This document shows, piece after piece, positions 16,579-25,288 of a stretch of 64,000 nt of DNA (positions within the stretch are counted from its first letter, which is position 1; each line of letters opens with the position of its first letter). The DNA is from Azotobacter bryophylli (GTDB taxonomy: Bacteria; Pseudomonadota; Gammaproteobacteria; Pseudomonadales; Pseudomonadaceae). The position numbers were made by a program, and so were the translations under genes. The notes below the pieces were generated by a model. That model ran no database searches. It was not told the origin of the DNA and saw only the letters and a list, made by a program, of their open reading frames with translations. Location: NCBI RefSeq assembly GCF_042643485.1, contig NZ_JBHRSJ010000017.1, forward strand, positions 62,001 through 126,000. Direction: 5' to 3'.

Positions 16579-16648
16579 GGTAGGACGGGTGCAACCCGCG
16601 CGGTCATCGGCAACTCCATCGGCAATGGCGGGTTTCACCCGCCCTACC
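16579..16648. repeat. Palindromic intergenic repeat (GTAGG...CCTAC type)
   Basis: Two 21-bp arms, 16579-16599 and 16628-16648, are reverse complements with two mismatches; each arm contains a smaller hairpin (CGGGT...ACCCG). The outer ends read GGTAGG and CCTACC. Similar ends ACCCRYCCTAC recur in the intergenic stretches near 38.4 and 41.2 kb, so this looks like a dispersed REP/MITE-like element. Confidence 0.65.
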
Positions 16649-16673
16649 GAACGCAGGAGCATGCATCATATTT

Positions 16674-19600
16674 TTATTGCACCGTAAACAGATAAGTCGC
16701 TGTCGCATTGAAACGGCTTTTAGCAGAATAGCCAAAATCAGCCAAGAACGAACTTAGCCTATAAAACTCTTCCTGTGTTCCTGCCTCTGCATAAATTATT
16801 GGCTTATGCTTTGCAAGAATACCTCTTGCACCAGACAGCGCCTCAACCTCCATTCCTTCGACATCAATCTTAATAATCGATACTTTTTCTTCCTCGGCAT
16901 CGATTATCTCATCAAGAGGTACTATCTCAATAGCGCCCTCTTTTTTAGGTATAAGTTTAGTCATCCCAAGATTTGATGGGTCGACTTCACCCAAATCAGC
17001 CCAAGATCTTCTCTCACCTATCCCTACGTTAAAAACACTCACATACTCCATGTTGTTTATCATTACATTTTTCTTAAGAGCCTCAAAGACATCTCGTTGC
17101 GGCTCGAAAGAATATACTCCTCGCTGCTTGCAGAACATAGAGAAGAATACAGTATGATTTCCAACATTTGCCCCGATATCGACGATAACCCCATCCTCAT
17201 TACTTCTTCTTCTTATATCTTCAAGCATATCAAGCTCATAAAACGACTGGCTTGATCGAATTATTTTTTGTATATGATCTGCTTCATTCGGCAGATAAAA
17301 ACTCACCACCTTCCCCCTATAAGCAAAAGTGGTGCAACTTTGCTTTTCAGCAACATCCGCGTGAGCCAGAGATTCCCATGGGAGGCCATACTCCTCAATC
17401 ATGGCTCGAATCTTCTTGTTATTACCTCCCTGGTAAATATTGCCATGCCAAAGCGTGGTCTCTTGGGAGTTGGGCCAAGTAGTCAAGTCCATAGCATATC
17501 CGGACAACTTGGCCCTGTTTCCCTTCAGTGCAAACATCCAATAAAGCCAGACGTCGTCAGCGTCAGGACAAGCCTTCATGAACTTTTCCGCCAACGTGAC
17601 ATCCGGATGGAATATCCCCGGGGGGAACAATGCACCTGCTCCTGTGGTAGGGAAGATTAGTCCATCTGGCTTTTGATCGGCTCGACACTCCCAATCCCAT
17701 TTCGCATAGTCAACGGGAAGGCCCTCTTTATCCAGGACTATCTTGTGCGCACGATGCGCTACCACAGTCTCATAGCTTCCGTCCCATGCAGAAACAAGAC
17801 GCTGGAGCCAATCCTCTCGGTAATAGATATCATCGTCGGCAGTTGCGATGAACCAGTCCGGGTGTGCCTTTAAAGTCGGAACAAACTTTTTATATGATCT
17901 GATATCGTCACAGAAAGATATCTCCAGCCCATATTCTTGCAGGTCCTTAACTTCTTGGGGCAGCAGATCCTTTTCCGCTTCGGCTATCCAGAGCACCAAT
18001 TTGTCCGGCACTACTGACTGATTCAGCAGGCACCTCAGCGTCAGATGAAGAGTATCGAACCTGGACTTATACGAAGTCAGGGAAACGACAAGTCTTCCCG
18101 GCAACCCATGATTCGGCTTCCTTGAACTCAGCGTGCAGTTTTCAACACGCTCGATTATCGCCTGAATATTAGAACCGGAGTCCCTGTCCGAGAGGGAAAC
18201 GTCGCGCGCTATATAGTCCATTGCCTTCAGGTAATTCTCCGCAGTGCTTTCGCCCACGTTCTGAATCACCTCAAAGGCGAGATCCTGAACTCCATAGACC
18301 GTATGCAGCACAAACGCCAGCTTCAGGCGCTGATTGGCCGTCAGCTCCGCTATCCGCTTTTCAGTCGGAACGAACAGCGCATCGGCGCAGGTCATCTGGG
18401 TCGCCTGGGACTTGATCAGATCGTCGCGCTTGGGCAAATGACTGTAGTGCTGCGCGTTGTTCAGGCAGTAGAAGCTGAAGCCGTGACGCGATAGCCAGTG
18501 GCTGATCAGGGTCAGTTCGGGCTGGTGCTCGTGGGTGGGTACGAAGTTGACCCGGGCCTGGACCAGCAGGGTATTGGCCAGGGCTTTTTCGCCGTTCTCG
18601 AGAACCTTCAGGCTGTCGTTCAGGTTGTCGAGCAGCAGCCAGTCGATGCTTTCGAGGCCTTCGATATCGTCGAGACGCAGGGTGGCTACCTGCTGTTCGC
18701 CGATGACCTGAGTGGCCTGCCGATTGCCCGGCAGCTGGCGCTCGGCCTGTAGCGGCTCGAGCGTGGCGCTCATGGCCGGGTCCTGGCACAGGTAGAGCGT
18801 CGCAGGCAGGCCGTCGCCCAGTACGACCTGGGGGTAGTGGTGCAGTTCGCCCCGTTGTTGCAGCCGCTGGATGTCGCTCAACCTGCCGGAAGGATCGAAG
18901 GCGAGGGTGGCGAAGATGTCGAGTTTCTGCAGCTCGGCGAATCGGGTATCGCCGACCAGCTGACCGCCATTGTCGAGCGCGATGATCTTGCCCTGAACGC
19001 CGAAGTCGAAACCGACCTTCTTGGCGATATCCACGGGGGGACGCTGCACCACCACAGGTTGCGTTTCATCCTCGAACCAGGCTTGCCCCTCCTTGTCGAG
19101 GGTGAGAGCTGCCGGCCGTTTGCCTTCGCGGTGGCGCTGCCAGATGGATCGCAGGGCAGTATGGAGATGCCGGGCGAAACGCTCGCCATCGCAGAGGGGT
19201 GAAGCCTCCACGACCCTGCGCAAGCAGGCGCGGATCACCGCCAGGTTCGGCAGGTCGCTGGCCAGTTCGATCACCCGCCGGCGATATTCCTCCCAGCTGT
19301 CGACCACGAGTTCCGGCATGCCGGCGTTGACCAGATGGGTGGCGGAATGGCGTCCGGCGAAGGTGGGGCCGGGGAGGGTCACCACCGGAACCCCCATCAT
19401 CAGGGCTTCGCAGGTGGTCAGACCACCGGAGTAGGGCCAGGGATCGAGGGCGATATCGACCCGGTTATAGGTTTCGAGCAGCTCCTGGTGCCTGGAGGGT
19501 CCCTCCAGTATCAGGCGCTCGCTGGCGATGCCTTGCTCCTCCATGACGCTGCGGATACGCGCGCAGACCTCGGGGCTACTGTACTGGGCACCCTTGAGCA

Positions 19601-21041
19601 GCAGTCGGCTATCGGGCAGCTCGTGCATGAGCTTCGCCCACTCGACCAGCAGCACGTTGTTGACCTTGGCCGGATTGTTGAAGCAGCCCAGGGTGATATG
19701 GCGATTACCGATGGCCGGCAGGGCGGTGATGGCCGGCATGTAGGACGGCGGCAGGTAGCAGACGTAGTCGTCCGGCATGCGGATGATCTTTTCCACATAC
19801 CAGGGATCGACTCCCGGCGGCGTTTCGATGCTGTCGGAGAGGAAGTAGTCGAAGGCCGAAATGCCCGTGGTGCTGATCTGCATGCCGACCCACTTCACGA
19901 TCAGCGGAGCGGGTCGCATGCAGACGCTTCCCAGGCGGGTGCCATGGCCATGGCCGGCCAGATCGATGAGGATATCGATCCCGTCTTCGCGAATCTTGTC
20001 GGCGAGCTGCCGGTCGTCCAGATGATGCACGGAATGCCAGGCCGTACTGGCCTTCCGTATTCTTTCCGTGATCGGATCACTGGCCCTGCCGCCGCTGTAG
20101 ATATAGAGCTCCAGGTCCTCCGGCAGATGCTCCAGAGCGGTGGTGATCATCTGACCGACCGGGTGGAATCTGAACCCGGAAGAGATGAGCCCTAACCGAA
20201 GCGGTTTATTAGCGGTCGTGTCGGCCGTTATCCGTTCGGGAGCTTGTGGCACCGGGGCGAAGCGCGACTCCCATTGTTTCGCGATATCCACGATCTGCTC
20301 GTGCGTGCACTTGGGGTCGTAGTGCATGCTGAGTACGAGGTTGGAGTAGGCGGTTACATAATTCGGCGCCAGCTCCAAGGCCTTCGAATAGTGCTGCTCG
20401 GCCAATTCGAACTCGGCCATGTCCTTGTAGTAATTGCCGCAGTTCGTATGCGTGCTCGCACTGTCCGGGGCAAGCCTCAGCAGCTCCTTGAGGCTGCGCA
20501 GGCCATCGTCGAATTTGAAATTGAGCGATTGAATCGAGACGCGATGGTGCAGTACCTGAGCCTTATCGAAGCCTAACCTCTCCGCTTTCTCCAGATGCCT
20601 CAAAGCACCTTCGGTATCTCCCGCCTCGTCGAGCTGTTGCGCCAGATTGAAGTGTCCCCGCGCATACTCGGGGTCCAGCTCGACACAACGCTGCTGCAGG
20701 GCAAGGGCCCGCTCGTGATCGCCCAGCGCATAGTGCGCCCGGGCCAGGGAATTGGCGATCAGGGCATCGTCCGGGGCCAGGGAATCGGCCCGCTCCAGGG
20801 CCTGCAGCGCCTGCTCGTACTCGCCCAGTTTCAAGCGGGAATTGCCCAGAACCTTCCAGAGAAAGGCATTCTGCGGATACTCGCCGACGAGTTGCTCGGC
20901 ATATTCGGCAGCCTGGGCGGCATCCCGGTCGTACAGACTCAGAAGCCGATCTCGCTGCTGGCGCGGCATGCCGAAATCCTGCGCGCGGTCCGCGACAGGA
21001 AGAGGGGCTTTATCGGTTTGACGGCGCTTTTTCTGACTCAT
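16674..21041 (-). CDS. Multidomain flagellin-type glycosyltransferase with GT2-like and FkbM methyltransferase domains
   Basis: 1455 residues with at least five parts. About 45-240: TPR repeats. About 280-635: O-GlcNAc-transferase-like glycosyltransferase (SPINDLY/GT41 type; LRLGLISSGFRFHPVG, DILIDLAGHGHGTRLG, DPWPYSGGLTTCEALMMGVP). About 670-870: a segment with the outline of an FkbM methyltransferase, but with the usual DVQG acidic motif replaced by LDNLNDS, so probably inactive. About 983-1200: GT2-like domain with RLVVSLTSYKSRF and DDD at 1069-1071. About 1285-1450: intact FkbM-type SAM methyltransferase (VDIGANVGNHT, IIKIDVEGMEVEAL). TPR-GT41 proteins beside fliC glycosylate flagellin in Pseudomonas. 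The 3' third of the gene is much lower in GC than the 5' part, pointing to a composite origin. It lies downstream of fliC on the same strand behind a terminator. Confidence 0.88.
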   Translation of the reverse strand: MSQKKRRQTDKAPLPVADRAQDFGMPRQQRDRLLSLYDRDAAQAAEYAEQLVGEYPQNAFLWKVLGNSRLKLGEYEQALQALERADSLAPDDALIANSLARAHYALGDHERALALQQRCVELDPEYARGHFNLAQQLDEAGDTEGALRHLEKAERLGFDKAQVLHHRVSIQSLNFKFDDGLRSLKELLRLAPDSASTHTNCGNYYKDMAEFELAEQHYSKALELAPNYVTAYSNLVLSMHYDPKCTHEQIVDIAKQWESRFAPVPQAPERITADTTANKPLRLGLISSGFRFHPVGQMITTALEHLPEDLELYIYSGGRASDPITERIRKASTAWHSVHHLDDRQLADKIREDGIDILIDLAGHGHGTRLGSVCMRPAPLIVKWVGMQISTTGISAFDYFLSDSIETPPGVDPWYVEKIIRMPDDYVCYLPPSYMPAITALPAIGNRHITLGCFNNPAKVNNVLLVEWAKLMHELPDSRLLLKGAQYSSPEVCARIRSVMEEQGIASERLILEGPSRHQELLETYNRVDIALDPWPYSGGLTTCEALMMGVPVVTLPGPTFAGRHSATHLVNAGMPELVVDSWEEYRRRVIELASDLPNLAVIRACLRRVVEASPLCDGERFARHLHTALRSIWQRHREGKRPAALTLDKEGQAWFEDETQPVVVQRPPVDIAKKVGFDFGVQGKIIALDNGGQLVGDTRFAELQKLDIFATLAFDPSGRLSDIQRLQQRGELHHYPQVVLGDGLPATLYLCQDPAMSATLEPLQAERQLPGNRQATQVIGEQQVATLRLDDIEGLESIDWLLLDNLNDSLKVLENGEKALANTLLVQARVNFVPTHEHQPELTLISHWLSRHGFSFYCLNNAQHYSHLPKRDDLIKSQATQMTCADALFVPTEKRIAELTANQRLKLAFVLHTVYGVQDLAFEVIQNVGESTAENYLKAMDYIARDVSLSDRDSGSNIQAIIERVENCTLSSRKPNHGLPGRLVVSLTSYKSRFDTLHLTLRCLLNQSVVPDKLVLWIAEAEKDLLPQEVKDLQEYGLEISFCDDIRSYKKFVPTLKAHPDWFIATADDDIYYREDWLQRLVSAWDGSYETVVAHRAHKIVLDKEGLPVDYAKWDWECRADQKPDGLIFPTTGAGALFPPGIFHPDVTLAEKFMKACPDADDVWLYWMFALKGNRAKLSGYAMDLTTWPNSQETTLWHGNIYQGGNNKKIRAMIEEYGLPWESLAHADVAEKQSCTTFAYRGKVVSFYLPNEADHIQKIIRSSQSFYELDMLEDIRRRSNEDGVIVDIGANVGNHTVFFSMFCKQRGVYSFEPQRDVFEALKKNVMINNMEYVSVFNVGIGERRSWADLGEVDPSNLGMTKLIPKKEGAIEIVPLDEIIDAEEEKVSIIKIDVEGMEVEALSGARGILAKHKPIIYAEAGTQEEFYRLSSFLADFGYSAKSRFNATATYLFTVQ

Positions 21042-21199
21042 GCTCGACCTGCTGGCAAGGGGACGAATTGCCCGGGATATTTGCCGCAGGGTATCAAGGC
21101 ATGAAGCGAAGGCGTGGGGCGAATACTAGCCGCTTTGCGATGCTATTCCGGCTTATTCGGGCGCGACGTGGCGGACCGTACAGATCGAGCCAAAACGAA

Positions 21200-21227
21200 A
21201 ACGCCCCGAACGGGTCGGGGCGTTTTT
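21200..21227 (-). terminator. Rho-independent terminator of fliC (works on both strands)
   Basis: Perfect 10-bp stem AACGCCCCGA (21200-21209) and TCGGGGCGTT (21215-21224), 5-nt loop, flanked by T-rich sequence on the plus strand (21223-21227) and A-rich sequence before it (21192-21200), which becomes a T-rich tail on the minus strand. It is 55 bp after the fliC stop and isolates fliC from the glycosyltransferase gene. Confidence 0.85.
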
Positions 21228-21278
21228 GGGGGCTCCGCGGCAGGGCCTAGGCCGCTGCCGGGATGAGGCGGCTGGCCC

Positions 21279-22148
21279 TTACTGCAGCAGGGACAGAACG
21301 CTCTGCGGCAGATGGTTGGCCTGGGCGAGCACGGAAGTACCGGCTTGCTGCAGGATCTGCGCGCGGGTCATGTTGGCCACTTCGGTCGAGTAGTCCGCAT
21401 CCTGGATCCGCGAACGGGCGGAGGACAGGTTGGTAGCGGTGGTGCTGATGTTGCTGATGGCGGACTCGAAACGGTTCTGTACCGCACCCAGGTTGCTGCG
21501 CTCGTTGTCGACGCTGCTGATCTTGGTATCCAAGGTCTTGAGCGCACCAGCGGAAAGCACGTCGAAGCCTTTTGCGTCGACGGTACGGGCAGTGCCGTGG
21601 ACGCTAGTGAGGGTAGCTGCAGCCGTACCGGTGGCGCTGTAAGCGTTCCAGCCGGAAGCAGCGCCGACGGCGATATCGATGTTCTGGTTGTCTTCGGAGC
21701 CGACCTGGATGCTGAAGGTGCCGCTGGCGGACTGGCTGAACAGGCTGATACCGTTGAACGAGGACTGAGTGGTAACGCGGTTGATCTCTTCCAGACGCTG
21801 GTTGACTTCCTTCTGGATGGAGTCGATGTCCGAAGCGGAGTTGGTGCTGTTCTGAGCCTGTACGGTCAGTTCGCGGATGCGCTGCAGGTTGTCGTTGACC
21901 TGATTCAGCGTGCCCTCAGCGGTCTGGGACAGGGAGATACCGTCGTTGGCGTTGCGGGACGCCTGGTTCAGACCGGTGATGGTGCTGGTCATGCGGTTGG
22001 CGATGGCCTGACCGGCGGCGTCGTCCTTGGCGCTGTTGATGCGCAGACCGGAGGACAGGCGCTCCATGGAAGTCTGCAGGGCGCTCTGGGACTTGTTCAG
22101 GTTGTTCTGAGAGATCAGGGAAGTGATGTTCGTGTTGATAACAGCCAT
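21279..22148 (-). CDS. fliC: Flagellin FliC, short form
   Basis: 289 residues, the filament subunit. Both conserved ends are complete: N-terminal D0/D1 helices (MAVINTNITSLISQNNLNKS, LSSGLRINSAKDDAAGQAIA) and C-terminal D1/D0 (NLGAVQNRFESAI, ARSRIQDADYSTEVANMTRA, QAGTSVLAQANHLPQSVLSL). The central variable part is only about 100 residues and holds many Ser, Thr and Asn, so it is shorter than common Pseudomonas flagellins (about 390-490). The true start is the ATG at 22148 with an AAGGAT ribosome site; the frame is open further upstream, but the promoter lies there. Secreted through the FlhA/FlhB gate, and a likely substrate of the neighbouring glycosyltransferase. Confidence 0.97.
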   Translation of the reverse strand: MAVINTNITSLISQNNLNKSQSALQTSMERLSSGLRINSAKDDAAGQAIANRMTSTITGLNQASRNANDGISLSQTAEGTLNQVNDNLQRIRELTVQAQNSTNSASDIDSIQKEVNQRLEEINRVTTQSSFNGISLFSQSASGTFSIQVGSEDNQNIDIAVGAASGWNAYSATGTAAATLTSVHGTARTVDAKGFDVLSAGALKTLDTKISSVDNERSNLGAVQNRFESAISNISTTATNLSSARSRIQDADYSTEVANMTRAQILQQAGTSVLAQANHLPQSVLSLLQ

Positions 22149-22231
22149 GCTGAATATCCTTTGTCTTGCTGAAGTGAATGCCAGTGGCGAGCTGCGCCTG
22201 GCGGCAACGGCGCCGTTGGCCGTTACCCCAG

Positions 22232-22258
22232 TTATCGGCGAGGGCGACCGGAGCTTTA
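22232..22258 (-). promoter_or_regulatory. Sigma-28 (FliA) promoter of fliC
   Basis: On the minus strand: TAAA (22258-22255), exactly 15 nt, then perfect GCCGATAA (22239-22232). It lies 84 bp upstream of the fliC ATG. This is a textbook FliA promoter. Confidence 0.9.
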
Positions 22259-22494
22259 GGGGCGAAAAGAAAATTTTTTGGCGAGTGGTACAGGATTTTG
22301 CGCGTTGTTTCACAGGCAGGCGGCCGGGCCATGGCCACGCGCGAGCAGATTCATCCGTGATCCGGGTACGCCGGGTTCCTTCATCGCGAAGGAATTCGCC
22401 CCGCTGGGGCAGCATCGACTTCAGTGTCCGGTGCGCCGGCCAGTAGCGCTGGAAAGGGGCATCATGCCTGCGGACTTCAGAAAACGTCCACACA

Positions 22495-22502
22495 GCCGAT
22501 AA
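22495..22502 (+). promoter_or_regulatory. Possible sigma-28 -10 element before the mot pair
   Basis: Perfect GCCGATAA 36 bp upstream of the motA-like ATG. The expected -35 position (22476-22479) reads TTCA, only half matching TAAA, so the promoter is weaker or uncertain. It lies in the 390-bp divergent gap shared with fliC, which otherwise contains no gene. Confidence 0.5.
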
Positions 22503-22538
22503 GGTCTGATTGAACGATTCTTTATTCTGGAGCCACGC

Positions 22539-23363
22539 ATGAATCCCTCGACGCTTATCGGCATGCTCGCCAGTCTCGTGCTGCTGGCGGTGATGCTGGT
22601 CTTCACCGCCGAAGATCCGACGCTGTTCATCGATCTGCCGAGCGTGGGCATCGTGGTGGTGGGCACCTTCGCGGCCACCTTCATCAGTTATCCGCTGAGC
22701 GAGGTCGTGCGGGTGTTCAGCCTGATCGGCACGGTGATGCGCAACGAGCGGCTGTACTCCCAGGACGATATCGAAGAGCTGGTGAAGATCTCCAAGCTCT
22801 GGATAGCCGGCGACCTGAAGGCCGTGGAGCGCGAGCTGGCCGGGGTGCGCAATCCCTTCCTGCGCACCGGGGTGCAGCTGGTGATCGACATGACCCCGGA
22901 GGCGGACATCATCGAGCTGCTGCAGTGGCGGATTTCCCGGCTGCGCGCCAAGGAGCGCGCCGAGGCGCAGCTGTTCCGCGTCATGGCCAGCTACGCGCCG
23001 GCGTTCGGCATGCTCGGCACCCTGGTCGGCCTGGTCAACCTGATGTTCCTGCTCGGCGATGGCGACATGTCCGCCATCGGCCGGCAGATGGCGGTGGCAC
23101 TGATGACCACCCTGTACGGCGTGCTCATGGCCAACCTGATCTTCAAGCCGGTGGCGGTGAAGCTGGAGCGACGCACCGAGCAGCGGGTGGTGGTGATGAA
23201 CATGGTGCTGCAGGGCATCTCCATGATGTGCAACCGCCGCAGCCCTGGGGTGATGCGCGAAACCCTCAACTCCTTCATCGCCCAGTACCAGGACGAGATC
23301 CGCGACGGCGGCCGGCCGGACGCCGCCGAGCAGGCACAGACCGAGGAGGGGGCCGCGCGATGA
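22539..23363 (+). CDS. Flagellar motor stator protein MotA/PomA-like
   Basis: 274 residues, inner-membrane stator subunit that couples ion flow to rotation. Membrane segments lie near residues 5-20, 30-50, 148-170 and 183-203; the large cytoplasmic loop is between the second and third. The MotA family stretch ASYAPAFGMLGTLVGLVNLM is present, with TTLYGVLMANLIFKP near the fourth segment. The short N-terminus resembles PomA/MotC-type proteins more than E. coli MotA. The gene stop overlaps the motB-like ATG (ATGA), as in most mot operons. The coupling ion cannot be decided from the sequence. Confidence 0.9.
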   Translation: MNPSTLIGMLASLVLLAVMLVFTAEDPTLFIDLPSVGIVVVGTFAATFISYPLSEVVRVFSLIGTVMRNERLYSQDDIEELVKISKLWIAGDLKAVERELAGVRNPFLRTGVQLVIDMTPEADIIELLQWRISRLRAKERAEAQLFRVMASYAPAFGMLGTLVGLVNLMFLLGDGDMSAIGRQMAVALMTTLYGVLMANLIFKPVAVKLERRTEQRVVVMNMVLQGISMMCNRRSPGVMRETLNSFIAQYQDEIRDGGRPDAAEQAQTEEGAAR

Positions 23364-24214
23364 GCGAGCCGACGGAGAGCTCCGCCGCGGCCGCGCCTGC
23401 CGCCTCGCCGCCGCCCACCTCGCTGAGCACGGCCAAGCAGGAGCTGCTGGCGCGCCAACGGGCCCTCGAACTCGAACTGAACCAGGCGCGCCAGTCCGCC
23501 CGCTTCGCCAAACGGCAGGCGGCGGAGAAGAGCGAAGAGGCCCCGGAAGAAGAGGAGGCCGAGGGCTGGCTGCTGACCTATCTGGACACCATGACCCTGA
23601 TGCTGGTGCTGCTGGTGGTGATGCTGTCCTTCGCCGGCAAGGGCCGCCACGACCAGGCCGAATCGGCCGGCCGGGGTATCATGCCGGCCGGCGACGGCCT
23701 CCTGCCGGGCGGTGCCGGGCTGATCGACCGGCAGACCCAGGCCAAACCGGTGCCGCCCGAGGAAGCCCCGGCGAACCCCAATGCTCAGGACCCGCTGGCC
23801 GGCCTGCCGCTCGACAAGCTGGGCAAGGACATCGAGGTGGTGGTACAGAAGGGCACGGTGAGCTTTCGCATCAGCAGCGAGATCCTGTTCGATTCGGCGC
23901 GCTCCGACCTGAGCCTCGACGGCCTCAAGGTGCTGCAGCAGTTGATACCGGTGTTCAACAGCAGCCAGCACAACGTGGTGGTGGTCGGCCATACCGACTC
24001 GGTGCCGATCAGCAGCGCGCGCTTCCCTTCGAACTGGGAATTGTCCAGCGCCCGGGCCGGCAGCGTGGTGCGCTACCTGCAAGCCAACGGCGTGGATGGC
24101 CGGCGTCTGCGGGCGGTGGGCTACGCCGACACCCAGCCCCTGGCCGACAACGCCACGGCCGAAGGGCGGGCCAGGAACCGGCGCGTGGAGCTGGTCCTGG
24201 AGGCGCCGCGCTAA
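23360..24214 (+). CDS. Flagellar motor stator protein MotB-like
   Basis: 284 residues. Single membrane helix WLLTYLDTMTLMLVLLVVML, with the ion-carrying aspartate at D76, then a plug/linker region and an OmpA-like peptidoglycan-binding domain from about 150 (ILFDSARSDLS, VVVVGHTDSVPI, WELSSARAGSVVRYL, RARNRRVELVL). The cytoplasmic N-terminus of about 68 residues before the helix is longer than the roughly 25 of E. coli MotB and contains a charged Gln/Arg/Glu stretch that could form a coiled coil. Forms the stator with the preceding MotA-like protein. Confidence 0.9.
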   Translation: MSEPTESSAAAAPAASPPPTSLSTAKQELLARQRALELELNQARQSARFAKRQAAEKSEEAPEEEEAEGWLLTYLDTMTLMLVLLVVMLSFAGKGRHDQAESAGRGIMPAGDGLLPGGAGLIDRQTQAKPVPPEEAPANPNAQDPLAGLPLDKLGKDIEVVVQKGTVSFRISSEILFDSARSDLSLDGLKVLQQLIPVFNSSQHNVVVVGHTDSVPISSARFPSNWELSSARAGSVVRYLQANGVDGRRLRAVGYADTQPLADNATAEGRARNRRVELVLEAPR

Positions 24215-24406
24215 GCAAGGCGACGAGCCGACCACCTGGCCAGGTCGGCGGCGGCGGACGCTCGAACGTCGGGAGCGTGCAGCCGTGGAAGGATTCCTTC
24301 GCTGGTTTCCACTAGGGTCTACCCCGGGTACCGCCCCGTCGGTAAATGTCCCTGGATGCGAGCGATTGTGATGGCCATGGTAATGACAGACCGGAAAAGG
24401 AACGAG

Positions 24407-25243
24407 ATGAGCAAGCTAGCCGAGCAGGTCCAGCAGGAATTGATGCAGGCCATCGACCGCGACCAGCTGATATTGCCGACACTGCCCGAAGTGGCGCTGG
24501 AGGTGCGCGAGGCGGCCAAGGACGCGGATATCAGCATCAGCGCCCTGGCCAAGGTGATCGGTAACGATGCCGCGCTGTCTGCCGGGATCATCCGCGTGGT
24601 GAACAGCCCGCTGATGCGCGTGCAGAAAGAGATCACCGACCTGCAGACGGCCATCAGCCGTCTCGGCATCAACTTCACCGCCACCCTGGCCACCGGCCTG
24701 GCCATGGAGCAGATGTTCCAGGCGACCTCGGTGGTGGTGAACCGCAAGATGCGCGAGATCTGGAAGAAGAGCACCGAGATCGCCGGCATCAGCTACATGC
24801 TCTGCCGCCACTTCACCCGCCTGGTGCCCGACCAGGCCAGCCTGGCCGGCCTGGTGCACCAGATCGGCGTCCTGCCGATCCTCACCTATGCGGAAAGCCA
24901 CAGCGAACTGCTGGCCGACCCGCTCAGCCTGGGGCGGGTGATCGAGCAGACCCATCCGCGCATCGGCGCGAAGATCCTGCACAACTGGGACTTCCCGGAG
25001 CCCATCGCCATCGTGCCGGGACAGTGCCTGTACTTCGCCCGCAATTCGGACCGGGTCGATTACGTGGACATCGTCCAGGTGGCGACCCTGCTGAGCTACC
25101 TGGACAGCGACCACCCCTACACCAAACTCGACTGGAACAGCGTTCCCGCTTTCGCCAAGCTCGGGCTCGACCCGAACGTGGACATCCGCGCCGACGAGGA
25201 CCTGTCCGCCTCGATGGTCGCGGCCATGTCCATGCTGCAGTGA
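24407..25243 (+). CDS. HDOD domain protein
   Basis: 278 residues made almost entirely of one HDOD domain (about 20-215). HDOD proteins are relatives of HD phosphohydrolases without catalytic metal ligands, and several act in signalling networks with c-di-GMP and chemotaxis. Typical stretches are LPTLPEVALEVREAAKDADI, VIGNDAALSAGIIRVVNSP and LAGLVHQIGVLPIL. Start at ATG 24407 with AAGGAACG; an upstream in-frame ATG (24356) lacks a ribosome site. It ends the flagellar/motility block and faces nrdJ tail to tail. Confidence 0.88.
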   Translation: MSKLAEQVQQELMQAIDRDQLILPTLPEVALEVREAAKDADISISALAKVIGNDAALSAGIIRVVNSPLMRVQKEITDLQTAISRLGINFTATLATGLAMEQMFQATSVVVNRKMREIWKKSTEIAGISYMLCRHFTRLVPDQASLAGLVHQIGVLPILTYAESHSELLADPLSLGRVIEQTHPRIGAKILHNWDFPEPIAIVPGQCLYFARNSDRVDYVDIVQVATLLSYLDSDHPYTKLDWNSVPAFAKLGLDPNVDIRADEDLSASMVAAMSMLQ

Positions 25244-25253
25244 GCGGCCATCC

Positions 25254-25275
25254 GGCAGGGGCATTCGCCCCTGCC
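25254..25275. terminator. Hairpin between convergent HDOD and nrdJ genes
   Basis: Perfect 9-bp stem GGCAGGGGC (25254-25262) and GCCCCTGCC (25267-25275) with loop ATTC, in the 45 bp between two convergent stops. It can serve both strands, though no T-run is present. Confidence 0.6.
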
Positions 25276-25288
25276 TGTCCGTCCCGCC

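Noticed and set aside
17252..17660. Small plus-strand frames opposite the low-GC part of the glycosyltransferase gene
   Set aside because: The minus-strand gene has clear GT2 and FkbM domains across this stretch; the small frames have no motifs.
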